Assembly (NCBI GenBank): GCA_003221985.1
Contig: QHUQ01000048.1
Coordinates: forward strand, 1-5,854
Length of the DNA stretch: 5,854 nucleotides
From: Gemmatimonadota bacterium
GTDB lineage: Bacteria > Gemmatimonadota > Gemmatimonadetes > Gemmatimonadales > GWC2-71-9
Direction of reading: 5' to 3'
Shown: positions 1 to 5,450 of the stretch, in pieces
How the letters are laid out: each line of letters starts with the position of its first letter
How positions within the stretch are numbered: position 1 is the stretch's first letter
Notes under the pieces: generated by a model
The model's database searches: none
What the model was told of the DNA's origin: nothing
Seen by the model: the letters and a program-made list of their open reading frames with translations, nothing else
Made by a program: the position numbers and the translations under genes

Positions 1-896
1 GGGTTATTAAAGGAAAAGAGTGTCGGCGTGAGCACCGGCGCGGCGCAGCCGCACGCCGAGCACGCGGGATGCTCGGAGAAGCGCCGGCGGTCGCCGTTGT
101 TGAGTGCCAGCGCGACCCCTTCACCCTCGCTGAAGGCCGTGGCGACGGCGTCGGCTAATCTGCCGCGGTTCTCCGCCGTGGCAGCGATTCGATCAACCAG
201 GACCAGGACATCGGTGCCCGCGCGTACGCGTTGTTCGGCGCCGTCCTCATCCAGGCGAATCACCTCACCGTCCACCTGGGCGCGCACAAATCCAGCCGCC
301 CGCAATTGTGCGGCGATTTCGACTTCGGGGCGCTGGGCGGATTGGGGCAGGGGGAAGGCCACGACGATTTGGGCCGCGCCGTCCGCGTTGGGTAGGGGCG
401 CAGCATGCTGCGCCCCTACATTTGCGTTGCCAGCCCCTACATCACCAGCATCCCCATTTCCCGCAATTACGGCGTCCACCACCTCCTGTACCGTATCCCG
501 TTTCACATCGCGGCCGCATTGCAGGCACGTCTGCGTCCCCGCCCGGGCCCACAGCAATCGCAGGAAATCGGCGATTTCCGTCGCGGTCCCGACCGTCGAG
601 CGGCTCGACGTCGTGGGGTTTTTCTGCTCGATCGCGACGGCGGGGGACAGCCCCTCCATCGTATCGACCAAAGGTTTGGGCATACGCTCGAGAAACTGCT
701 TGGCGTAGGTCGACAGCGATTCGATGTAGCGGCGCTGGCCTTCGGCGTAGAGCGTGTCGAACGCGAGTGAGCTCTTCCCCGAGCCCGACGGGCCGGTGAC
801 GACCGAGAGCGCCCGGCGCGGGAACTCGACGGTGATGCCCTTCAGATTATGCTGGCGTACGTTGCGGAGAACGACGCGCTCGGGGGGATGGCGCAT
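1..896 (-). CDS. uvrA: UvrA, excinuclease ABC subunit A (N-terminal part, 3' end beyond the window)
   Basis: UvrA is the DNA-binding ATPase that finds lesions and loads UvrB in nucleotide excision repair. The minus strand reads open from an ATG at 894-896 to the window edge, giving 298 complete codons. Seen: start MRHPPERVVLRNVRQHNLKG; Walker A GPSGSGKSS at 35-43; then LAFDTLYAEGQRRYIESLS, the UvrA signature after the P-loop; EGLSPAVAIEQK at 81-92; STVGTATEI at 100-108; a CxxC at C124/C127; VDGEV at 208-212 in the UvrB-binding region; the first half of the zinc module at C279/C282; and LFSFNNP at the break, normally followed by YGAC or AGAC. About 30 residues (146-175, low complexity, containing VGAQHAAPLP) replace what is usually a few residues between VVDAVIA and QIVVAFP; this stretch carries the palindrome listed separately. 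No good Shine-Dalgarno precedes the ATG and no other start lies nearby. The family call is very secure; the rest of the protein, about two thirds, lies outside the window. Confidence 0.97.
   Translation of the reverse strand, partial: MRHPPERVVLRNVRQHNLKGITVEFPRRALSVVTGPSGSGKSSLAFDTLYAEGQRRYIESLSTYAKQFLERMPKPLVDTMEGLSPAVAIEQKNPTTSSRSTVGTATEIADFLRLLWARAGTQTCLQCGRDVKRDTVQEVVDAVIAGNGDAGDVGAGNANVGAQHAAPLPNADGAAQIVVAFPLPQSAQRPEVEIAAQLRAAGFVRAQVDGEVIRLDEDGAEQRVRAGTDVLVLVDRIAATAENRGRLADAVATAFSEGEGVALALNNGDRRRFSEHPACSACGCAAPVLTPTLFSFNN
392..419. repeat. 28-bp perfect palindrome inserted in frame within uvrA
   Basis: Left arm GTAGGGGCGCAGCA (392-405) is followed with no spacer by its exact reverse complement (406-419). 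Pairing stops at 391/420. On the uvrA strand it reads in frame as V160-G-A-Q-H-A-A-P-L168. It lies where UvrA homologues normally have only a short loop, so it looks like an inserted mobile or REP-like palindrome tolerated by the protein. GTAGGGGC...GCCCCTAC palindromes with variable centres are, from memory, common dispersed repeats in several GC-rich and cyanobacterial or Chloroflexi genomes; copy number in this genome cannot be judged from one window. Confidence 0.85.
412..442. repeat. 10-bp direct repeat overlapping the palindrome's right arm
   Basis: GCCCCTACAT occurs at 412-421 and again at 433-442, exactly 21 bp (seven codons) apart. On the uvrA strand the two copies give the partly repeated peptide DVGAGNANVGAQ. 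The second copy looks like a half-arm of the same palindrome, left by partial duplication or by decay of an earlier copy. This is a small repeat and could be chance in GC-rich sequence, but its adjacency to the palindrome and its in-frame spacing argue for a link. Confidence 0.5.
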
Positions 897-927
897 AACC
901 CCCAAAAATAACAGCTTTGGCGCTTAG
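897..927. promoter_or_regulatory. 31-bp divergent spacer between uvrA and the flippase-like gene, with a possible uvrA extended -10
   Basis: The spacer is AT-richer than its surroundings. On the minus strand, TG-T-TATTTT (913-905) resembles an extended -10 box (4 of 6 in the hexamer). Its end is 8 nt from the uvrA ATG, so a transcript started from it would have almost no leader. The spacer also holds a short dyad CCAAA-N9-TTTGG (902-906/916-920). Neither flanking gene has a convincing Shine-Dalgarno, which fits leaderless starts, but the evidence is only pattern matching. Promoter elements for the plus-strand gene would have to lie inside uvrA. Confidence 0.3.
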
Positions 928-2010
928 ATGGCCCTCGCCCTGACTCCGCGGCTGCTTCGTCGTGGCCTCGAGCTGTTCGCCGCCATCTCCCTCGGTGGAG
1001 TCGCTCTGCTCGTCGGGTACTACCTGATTCGCTTCGGGGATCGGGCCGACGTCTTCCTTGAGCCGTTCTCGCGCTTGCATTGGGGCTGGATCGCGGTGGG
1101 CCTCGTCCTGGCATCGATGGACTGGGTGGGCGGTGGGCTGCGGTTGTGGGTGTGCACCCGCTACGTCCATCCCGGTGTCCGGCTGCGAGACATGATTCTG
1201 GCCGGTGGGTTCGGCGCCTGGGGCGCCTACCTGACCCCGTTTCAGTCCGGCTCGGCGCCGATGTCGATGTGGGTCATGAAGCGCGCCGGCGTCCCGGTCC
1301 CCGTTGCCCTGAGCTCGATTTTCGTCACGTTCATCGCGACCGTGGGGTTTTTCGCGATCGCCGGGCCGTTGGCCGTCTGGTTCGGCGCCGGGAAATCGCT
1401 GGCGCAACACGGGCTCGTGCTCGGCATCACGCTGTACGACCTGTTCAAGACCAGCCTCACGATCTTCGGGATCCTGGGGCTGCTGATGCTGACGGCCGTC
1501 ATCTTTCCCGGCGTCGTGAAGCGGGTGATCCAGCGCCTCGCGGCCCGGATTGCGCGCCGCAGCCCGCGCGCTGCGGAGCGCATGGAGAAGTTGTCGGGAG
1601 GGGTGGACCGCGCGCACGACTGCATGGTGGCGTTCGGGACTCCGAAGGGGCTGCTCACGCTGCTGCTGGCCATCATCATCTCGGCACCGTCACACGCGAA
1701 CAAGCTGCTGGCGGGCTACGTCACGCTGCGCGTGCTGGGCATCCCGGCGGACTTCACCGACATTCTGCTGCTGCAAACGCTGATTTCCTTTCTATTGTAC
1801 TTCGCGCCGACACCGGGTGCTTCCGGGCTCGCGGAGCTGACGTCGGCGGCGGTGATGTCGCTCTATGTGCCGCGTGAAATCACGCCGAGCTACACATTGA
1901 TCTGGCGATTCATCAACAGCTATGCGACGGTGATTGTCGGCTCGTCGATCTTTTGGTACTGGCTGCGGCGCGGCCTCATTGGCCGCGAAGAAGCCGTCGG
2001 GATCACCTAA
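928..2010 (+). CDS. Flippase-like / lysylphosphatidylglycerol synthase TM-domain family membrane protein (UPF0104)
   Basis: A 360-residue polytopic inner-membrane protein. Hydrophobic segments are visible at about 14-34, 52-74, 127-152, 165-193, 240-262, 278-293, 297-313 and 325-346, with a basic cytoplasmic-type loop at 198-225 (KRVIQRLAARIARRSPRAAERMEK). Two stretches match the PF03706 family: YLTPFQSGSAPMSMWVMKR (101-119), corresponding to the family's P-x-x-x-G region, and FAPTPGASGLAE (292-303), corresponding to its P-x-PGGxGxxE motif. Members include the flippase-like part of MprF, archaeal AglD and YbhN-type proteins, which act on lipids or lipid-linked molecules; the substrate here is unknown. 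There is no C-terminal aminoacyl-transferase domain, so this is not a complete MprF. An in-frame TAG lies immediately before the ATG at 928, fixing the upstream limit. No Shine-Dalgarno is evident. It is first in an apparent operon, with 74 bp to the FHA gene. Confidence 0.85.
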   Translation: MALALTPRLLRRGLELFAAISLGGVALLVGYYLIRFGDRADVFLEPFSRLHWGWIAVGLVLASMDWVGGGLRLWVCTRYVHPGVRLRDMILAGGFGAWGAYLTPFQSGSAPMSMWVMKRAGVPVPVALSSIFVTFIATVGFFAIAGPLAVWFGAGKSLAQHGLVLGITLYDLFKTSLTIFGILGLLMLTAVIFPGVVKRVIQRLAARIARRSPRAAERMEKLSGGVDRAHDCMVAFGTPKGLLTLLLAIIISAPSHANKLLAGYVTLRVLGIPADFTDILLLQTLISFLLYFAPTPGASGLAELTSAAVMSLYVPREITPSYTLIWRFINSYATVIVGSSIFWYWLRRGLIGREEAVGIT

Positions 2011-2084
2011 CTTCTGCTTCCTTGCCCGGTTACACAGCCGGGCGTAACTTCACGGCCTGGTCACAGCTACGGGAGTGCGTGCGC
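2011..2084 (+). other. 74-bp spacer with two competing stem-loops upstream of the FHA gene
   Basis: GCCCGG (2024-2029) can pair with CCGGGC (2038-2043) across an 8-nt loop. GTTAC (2029-2033) can instead pair with GTAAC (2044-2048). The two stems share bases and so exclude each other. No T-run follows either, so this is not a standard intrinsic terminator. It could modestly affect read-through or translation between the first and second operon genes, or be chance. Confidence 0.3.
2071..2075 (+). promoter_or_regulatory. Ribosome binding site that fixes the FHA gene start
   Basis: GGGAG lies 9 nt before the ATG at 2085. It is too close to the in-frame GTG at 2079, and the frame open back to 1953 would run through the end of the preceding gene, so it supports ATG 2085 as the start. 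Confidence 0.65.
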
Positions 2085-3512
2085 ATGGCGTTGCTTGAAA
2101 TGGGAGGGCGGAGGTTCGCACTCCCGCAAGGAGAGGTGCTGCTCGGCGCGGATCCGGGCTGCGCCATTCCACTCGCCGTTGCAGGTGTTCTCCCACGCCA
2201 TGCCAAACTCAAGAGCCTCGCAGACGGACAAGTCGTCATCACGAAGGCAGTTCCCGAAGCCGAAGTGCTGATCAACGGCGTGCGGCTGGGCGCCGAACCA
2301 ACCCCTCTGCTGCACGGCGACAAGGTCGAGGTTGCCGGGCAGGAACTCACGTTCGTGGACGAGCGGCGCAGCGGCAGCACGCAGTACGTGCAGGCGCTGA
2401 GCGTGCCGCAGGCGATGGCCCAGGCCAAAGCGGAAGCCAAGGGCGGCAAGGTCACGGTCAACACCGGCGGCCGGGTCGTGTCGTTAACCGACGGCCGCGA
2501 ATACGCCATCGCCGGCACTTCGCTGGTCTTTGGCCGCGACGCCTCGTGTGACGTCGTCGTCCCCGGCAAGGATGTGTCGCGGCGACATGCGGAGATCGTG
2601 CAGACGCCCAAGGGGTATCTGATCGTCGATTCGAGCACCAACGGCACGTCGGTCAACGATGCCCGCGTAGAAGGCCAGCGGTTGCTGGCGCGCGCCGATG
2701 TGATTACGATCGGCGAAGAGAAATTCCGGTTCTACGCCGATACGGCTGCCCCGCCTACCGAAAACCCTCCCGCGGGGCCGGCCGCTAGCGCGCCCTCGGC
2801 CGTACCCCCGACGAAGGGCGGCGAGAGCCTCAAGGAAACGATTCACGGCGTACCTGCCGCGTCCAGGCCTTCCGGTGCGTTAGGGAGTTTCCTGGTCCGT
2901 GGTGGCTCGCTCAAGGGTCAACGACTCAGCGTCAAAACGCCCGTGGTCAACATCGGCCGCGCCGATTACAACGACCTCGTGGTTCCGGATGAATCGGTCT
3001 CCACCACGCACGCGAAGCTGCAACGCCGCGAGGGCGTCTGGGTGTTGGTGGACCTCGATTCGACGAACGGAACGTTCGTCGATGGGGATCAGGTCAAGGG
3101 CGAGACCCCGCTCGCGCCGGGCGCCAACGTCCGGTTGGGAGACGTCACGATGGTGTTTGAGCCGACGGATGACGCAGCGGGGGTCGCGAAGGGTGGGGGG
3201 ACACGCATGATCGAAGTCCTGACCATGTCTGCCCCCTCGAAGCCATCGTCGGCGGCCCCGGCACCTGCTCCGCCAAAGCCGGCCCCTCCCGCCCCCGCCC
3301 GCCCGGCCCGCCCGGCCCCGCCGGCCCGCCCGGCTCCCCCGGCCCCCCCGGCCCCCCCGGCGGCGAAACCCGCCGCGGTGAAGCCGGCGCCGACAAAACC
3401 GAAGGCAGGGACGAAGCCGCCGGTTGCCCAAAAGAAGGGAAAGGGGTGTGGCGGCAGCGCGGCGGTACTCCTCCTGGGGATCATCGGATTAGTGTACTGG
3501 GTGTTTATCTAG
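2085..3512 (+). CDS. Triple-FHA-domain protein with proline-rich stalk and C-terminal membrane anchor
   Basis: 475 residues from ATG 2085. The frame stays open upstream to 1953, but that part overlaps the previous gene and has no FHA similarity. FHA domains bind phosphothreonine peptides. Domain 1 (about 1-93) is degenerate: LGADPGCAIPL where GR is expected, LPRHAKL instead of SxRHA, and no STNGT. Domain 2 (about 121-218) is canonical: G150-R151, S165-R-R-H168, STNGT 184-188. Domain 3 (about 266-360) is canonical: G291-R292, S306-T-T-H309, STNGT 326-330. A Pro/Ala linker (221-243) then KETIHG (250-255) separates domains 2 and 3. Residues 383-450 are a Pro/Ala/Lys-rich stalk. KKGKGCGG (450-457) leads into one hydrophobic segment, 458-475, ending at the C-terminus. 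There is no signal peptide, so a tail-anchored protein with cytoplasmic FHA domains is the simplest topology. The PP2C gene starts 7 bp downstream. Partners are unknown; a scaffold or reader in Ser/Thr phosphosignalling is inferred. Confidence 0.93.
   Translation: MALLEMGGRRFALPQGEVLLGADPGCAIPLAVAGVLPRHAKLKSLADGQVVITKAVPEAEVLINGVRLGAEPTPLLHGDKVEVAGQELTFVDERRSGSTQYVQALSVPQAMAQAKAEAKGGKVTVNTGGRVVSLTDGREYAIAGTSLVFGRDASCDVVVPGKDVSRRHAEIVQTPKGYLIVDSSTNGTSVNDARVEGQRLLARADVITIGEEKFRFYADTAAPPTENPPAGPAASAPSAVPPTKGGESLKETIHGVPAASRPSGALGSFLVRGGSLKGQRLSVKTPVVNIGRADYNDLVVPDESVSTTHAKLQRREGVWVLVDLDSTNGTFVDGDQVKGETPLAPGANVRLGDVTMVFEPTDDAAGVAKGGGTRMIEVLTMSAPSKPSSAAPAPAPPKPAPPAPARPARPAPPARPAPPAPPAPPAAKPAAVKPAPTKPKAGTKPPVAQKKGKGCGGSAAVLLLGIIGLVYWVFI
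3284..3363 (+). repeat. C-rich low-complexity tract encoding the Pro/Ala stalk; G-quadruplex motif on the minus strand
   Basis: Almost pure C/G sequence with the plus strand strongly C-biased, coding for repeating PAPPA, PARPA and APPAPP units. On the minus strand, runs of 7, 7, 5 and 3 G separated by 2-4 nt (complement of 3329-3358) satisfy the usual G-quadruplex pattern of four runs of three or more G with loops of 1-7 nt. The tract is prone to polymerase slippage and assembly error, so stalk length may vary between strains or reads. Confidence 0.75.
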
Positions 3513-3515
3513 GGA
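3511..3515 (+). promoter_or_regulatory. Ribosome binding site of the PP2C gene, overlapping the FHA stop codon
   Basis: AGGGA shares its first two bases with the FHA gene's TAG (3510-3512) and lies 4 nt before the GTG at 3520, a slightly short spacing. The overlap suggests translational coupling of FHA protein and phosphatase. Confidence 0.55.
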
Positions 3516-3519
3516 TCAC

Positions 3520-4305
3520 GTGCACATCACCTCCGCAGGCCGCACCGACGTCGGCGTCATCCGGTCGGGGAATGAGGACAGTTACCTCATGGTCCCCGAT
3601 CGCGGGATTTTCGTGGTCGCCGACGGGATGGGTGGCCATGCGGCTGGAGAGGTGGCGAGCGAGATGGCGGTGCGCTTCGTCGCCCGCGAGCTGGACTCGT
3701 TGCGCGGGTTGTCCGATGAGCAGGTCGCCGAGCGCATGCGGGGCGCGATCCGCACGGCCAATGGGGCGATCTTCCAGCGCACGCTCACCGAGCATGACAA
3801 GCGGGGGATGGGCACCACCGTCACCGCGCTGACCCTGTTCGAGACCCGCTTCCTGATTGGCCAGGTGGGCGACAGTCGCGGCTATCTGCTGCGCGACAAC
3901 CGCCTCAGCCAGCTGACGAAGGACCACTCGTACGTGCAGGAGCAGGTCGATGCCGGCTATCTCACGCCGGAGCAGGCCCGGACCCATCCCTACAGCAACG
4001 TGATTACGCGCTGCGTCGGCGCGAATAGCGACGTGATGCCGGACATCTATGTGGGGACGGTCAAGCCTAGGGACTTGTTCCTACTGGCGTCCGACGGTCT
4101 AACGGGGATGCTGGAGGATTATCAGTTGGCGGAGCTGCTTTCGCCCGACCGTATGCCACAGGACGAAGTGGATTCGCTGATCGCGGAAGCGAACCGGCAC
4201 GGTGGGCTCGACAACATCACGGCGATCATCGTGCGCATCGATTCCGTCGAAGCGCCGACGCAGGAAAACGTCACGACGCAGCAGAGCCCCGCCCGACCGC
4301 GCTGA
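3520..4305 (+). CDS. PP2C-family (Stp/PstP-type) serine/threonine protein phosphatase
   Basis: 261 residues from a GTG start. PP2C (PPM) enzymes are metal-dependent phosphatases that reverse Hanks-type kinase phosphorylation. The bacterial PP2C motifs appear in order: TDVGVIRSGNEDS (9-21), ADGMGGHAAGE (34-44), GMGTTVTAL (97-105), GQVGDSRGYLLR (114-125), LTKDHSYV (132-139), NVITRCVG (160-167), LLASDGLTGML (188-198) and GLDNITAIIV (229-238). The expected metal-binding Asp residues D35, D192 and D231 are all present, so activity is predicted. The protein ends just after the catalytic domain; there is no membrane segment or extracellular domain like that of mycobacterial PstP, so it should be cytosolic. 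It lies 7 bp after the FHA gene, its likely functional partner. No kinase is in the window. Its last 35 bp overlap the convergent HD gene. Confidence 0.96.
   Translation: MHITSAGRTDVGVIRSGNEDSYLMVPDRGIFVVADGMGGHAAGEVASEMAVRFVARELDSLRGLSDEQVAERMRGAIRTANGAIFQRTLTEHDKRGMGTTVTALTLFETRFLIGQVGDSRGYLLRDNRLSQLTKDHSYVQEQVDAGYLTPEQARTHPYSNVITRCVGANSDVMPDIYVGTVKPRDLFLLASDGLTGMLEDYQLAELLSPDRMPQDEVDSLIAEANRHGGLDNITAIIVRIDSVEAPTQENVTTQQSPARPR
4271..4305. other. 35-bp convergent 3' overlap of the PP2C and HD genes
   Basis: The PP2C stop TGA is at 4303-4305 and the HD stop (TGA, read as TCA on the plus strand) is at 4271-4273. The overlap codes for the non-conserved tails of both proteins. No terminator hairpin is evident here, so both transcripts probably run into each other's coding region and give antisense RNA. 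Confidence 0.8.
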
Positions 4306-5401
4306 GCAGACCCTTATCCCCCTCGAGGCGTGCCTTCACCTCTTCGGCGGGCCACGTCACCAAGTCGACAATCGCGCGCGCCGGAATCTCCGCCGGCTCC
4401 AGCACAAACACCCGCAAGCGCTGGGCGGAGCGCTGCAGTTCGGCGGCGACGCGCGGCAGGCCGAGACTCTCCGCTCCCGGGATCGACACGTCGAACATGT
4501 CGGGCTTGGACGGGAAGTCGAGGAACAGCTGATCGGCGCGCAGTCCCAGTTCGCGCGTCAGCCGGTCCTCGACCCGTTCCAGCAGATCCGGGTCACGCGA
4601 CGGCCAGTCCGCCGTTTCGGCGGGCAGCTCCGTTGCGGGAATGTCGAGTGCGCGTTTGGCCAGCCGCCGCTCGCGCAGCGCGCGGGCCAGCCCGGTCTGA
4701 TCAAGTTGCTGCAGCTCGTGACTCAGCCCGTCGTCGGTCGCGACGGCGATGTCGTCCGGGGACGTGCGGCCGCTTGCAATCGCGCGCCGCACCAGGCGCT
4801 TGAACATCGACGTCGCGCTGCGCACCGCGTGATGCCAGTACACGTTGCGATACATCTGATACTTGGCGAACAGCAGTGACTCGAGCGCCGCCAGGCCCTT
4901 GGTGTGCAGCGCGACGCCGTCCGGACCGAGCGTCAGTGACGTGAGCAGACGATCGACATCGATCACGCCATAGGGCACGCCGCACATCGTCGCGTCGCGC
5001 GACAAATAGTCGAGCTTGTCGACGTCGAGCGAACCCGCGACGAGACCGGCGAAACGGGACGTGCTCGTGCCCTGAATCAGCGGCAACAGGCGTTCGGCCG
5101 GTACGCCAATGCGGTCGAGGGCGGCAGCCAGCGCCCCGCTGCGGAGATGACGGGCGGCGAGGCTCTCGTGGGGGGGGAGGCCCGCCTCTTCGAGCGCATG
5201 GGAAAACGGGTAATGGCCGATGTCATGAAGCAGCGCGGCGAGCTGGACGTCCAGCTCTTTGGTTACACGGCAGGCGAGGTGGTATGCCCCCAGCGCGTGC
5301 TCAAACCGGGTGTGCGTGGCGCCGGGGTACACGAGAAATGCGTGACCGAGCTGCCGGACGTACCGCAGACGCTGGAACGCCGGGGTATCGATGATCGCCA
5401 A
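4271..5401 (-). CDS. HD-superfamily phosphohydrolase (SAMHD1/dGTPase-like, metal-dependent)
   Basis: 376 residues from the only in-frame canonical start, a TTG at 5399-5401. Family members hydrolyse phosphate esters of nucleotides, often dNTP triphosphohydrolases; the substrate here is not known. Seen: TPAFQRLRYVRQLG (6-19), YPGATHTRFEHALG (25-38), LAALLHDIGHYPFSH (54-68), LDVDKLDYLSRD (125-136) and YWHHAVRSATSMFKRL (188-203). H35, H59-D60 and D128 form the expected H...HD...D metal site and align with the SAMHD1 motifs by eye. The frame remains open upstream of the TTG and encodes [18 protein letters not shown], which matches the conserved RDP-x-[HW]-x-x-I N-terminus of the family, yet contains no ATG, GTG or TTG. 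The real start may be a rare ATT at 5477-5479, overlapping the end of pckA by 29 bp. The C-terminal third (about 205-376) is less conserved. Confidence 0.9.
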   Translation of the reverse strand: MAIIDTPAFQRLRYVRQLGHAFLVYPGATHTRFEHALGAYHLACRVTKELDVQLAALLHDIGHYPFSHALEEAGLPPHESLAARHLRSGALAAALDRIGVPAERLLPLIQGTSTSRFAGLVAGSLDVDKLDYLSRDATMCGVPYGVIDVDRLLTSLTLGPDGVALHTKGLAALESLLFAKYQMYRNVYWHHAVRSATSMFKRLVRRAIASGRTSPDDIAVATDDGLSHELQQLDQTGLARALRERRLAKRALDIPATELPAETADWPSRDPDLLERVEDRLTRELGLRADQLFLDFPSKPDMFDVSIPGAESLGLPRVAAELQRSAQRLRVFVLEPAEIPARAIVDLVTWPAEEVKARLEGDKGLLSAVGRGSAAS

Positions 5402-5450
5402 CGCCTGCGGCTCGAGGCGGATGTTGTTCCAGAGCGGGTCGCGAACTACC

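Noticed and set aside
28..708. Long plus-strand open frame at the left edge, with others at 308-799 and 405-770
   Set aside because: These lie antisense to the clearly conserved uvrA and encode Arg/Ala/Pro/Ser-rich sequence without recognisable motifs, typical of antisense frames in GC-rich genes.
928..2010. Complete MprF (lysyl-phosphatidylglycerol synthase)
   Set aside because: Only the flippase-like membrane domain is present. The protein ends at residue 360 and no soluble aminoacyl-transferase domain follows.
2024..2043. Intrinsic terminator after the membrane-protein gene
   Set aside because: The 6-bp stem is not followed by a T-run, and the downstream gene is on the same strand with operon-like spacing.
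1953..2084. Upstream extension of the FHA protein to an ATG at 1953
   Set aside because: It overlaps the end of the membrane-protein gene and the spacer, gives Arg/Ser-rich sequence with no family similarity, and a ribosome binding site at 2071-2075 supports ATG 2085.
3145..3396. Minus-strand open frame reading as collagen-like Gly-Pro-Pro/Gly-X-Y repeats
   Set aside because: It is the antisense of the proline-rich stalk codons (CCG, GCC) of the FHA gene. The Gly-X-Y pattern follows from that codon content, and the frame has no independent start context or flanking domain.
4202..4879. Plus-strand frames antisense to the HD gene (also 5147-5683)
   Set aside because: They have no motifs and skewed composition, and they overlap a conserved HD protein and pckA on the other strand.
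4271..5401. HD phosphohydrolase as an anti-phage dNTPase in a defence island
   Set aside because: Although dNTPases of this superfamily can act in phage defence, the neighbours are pckA, PP2C/FHA and uvrA, with no nuclease, toxin, integrase or other defence marker. A housekeeping role is more likely.
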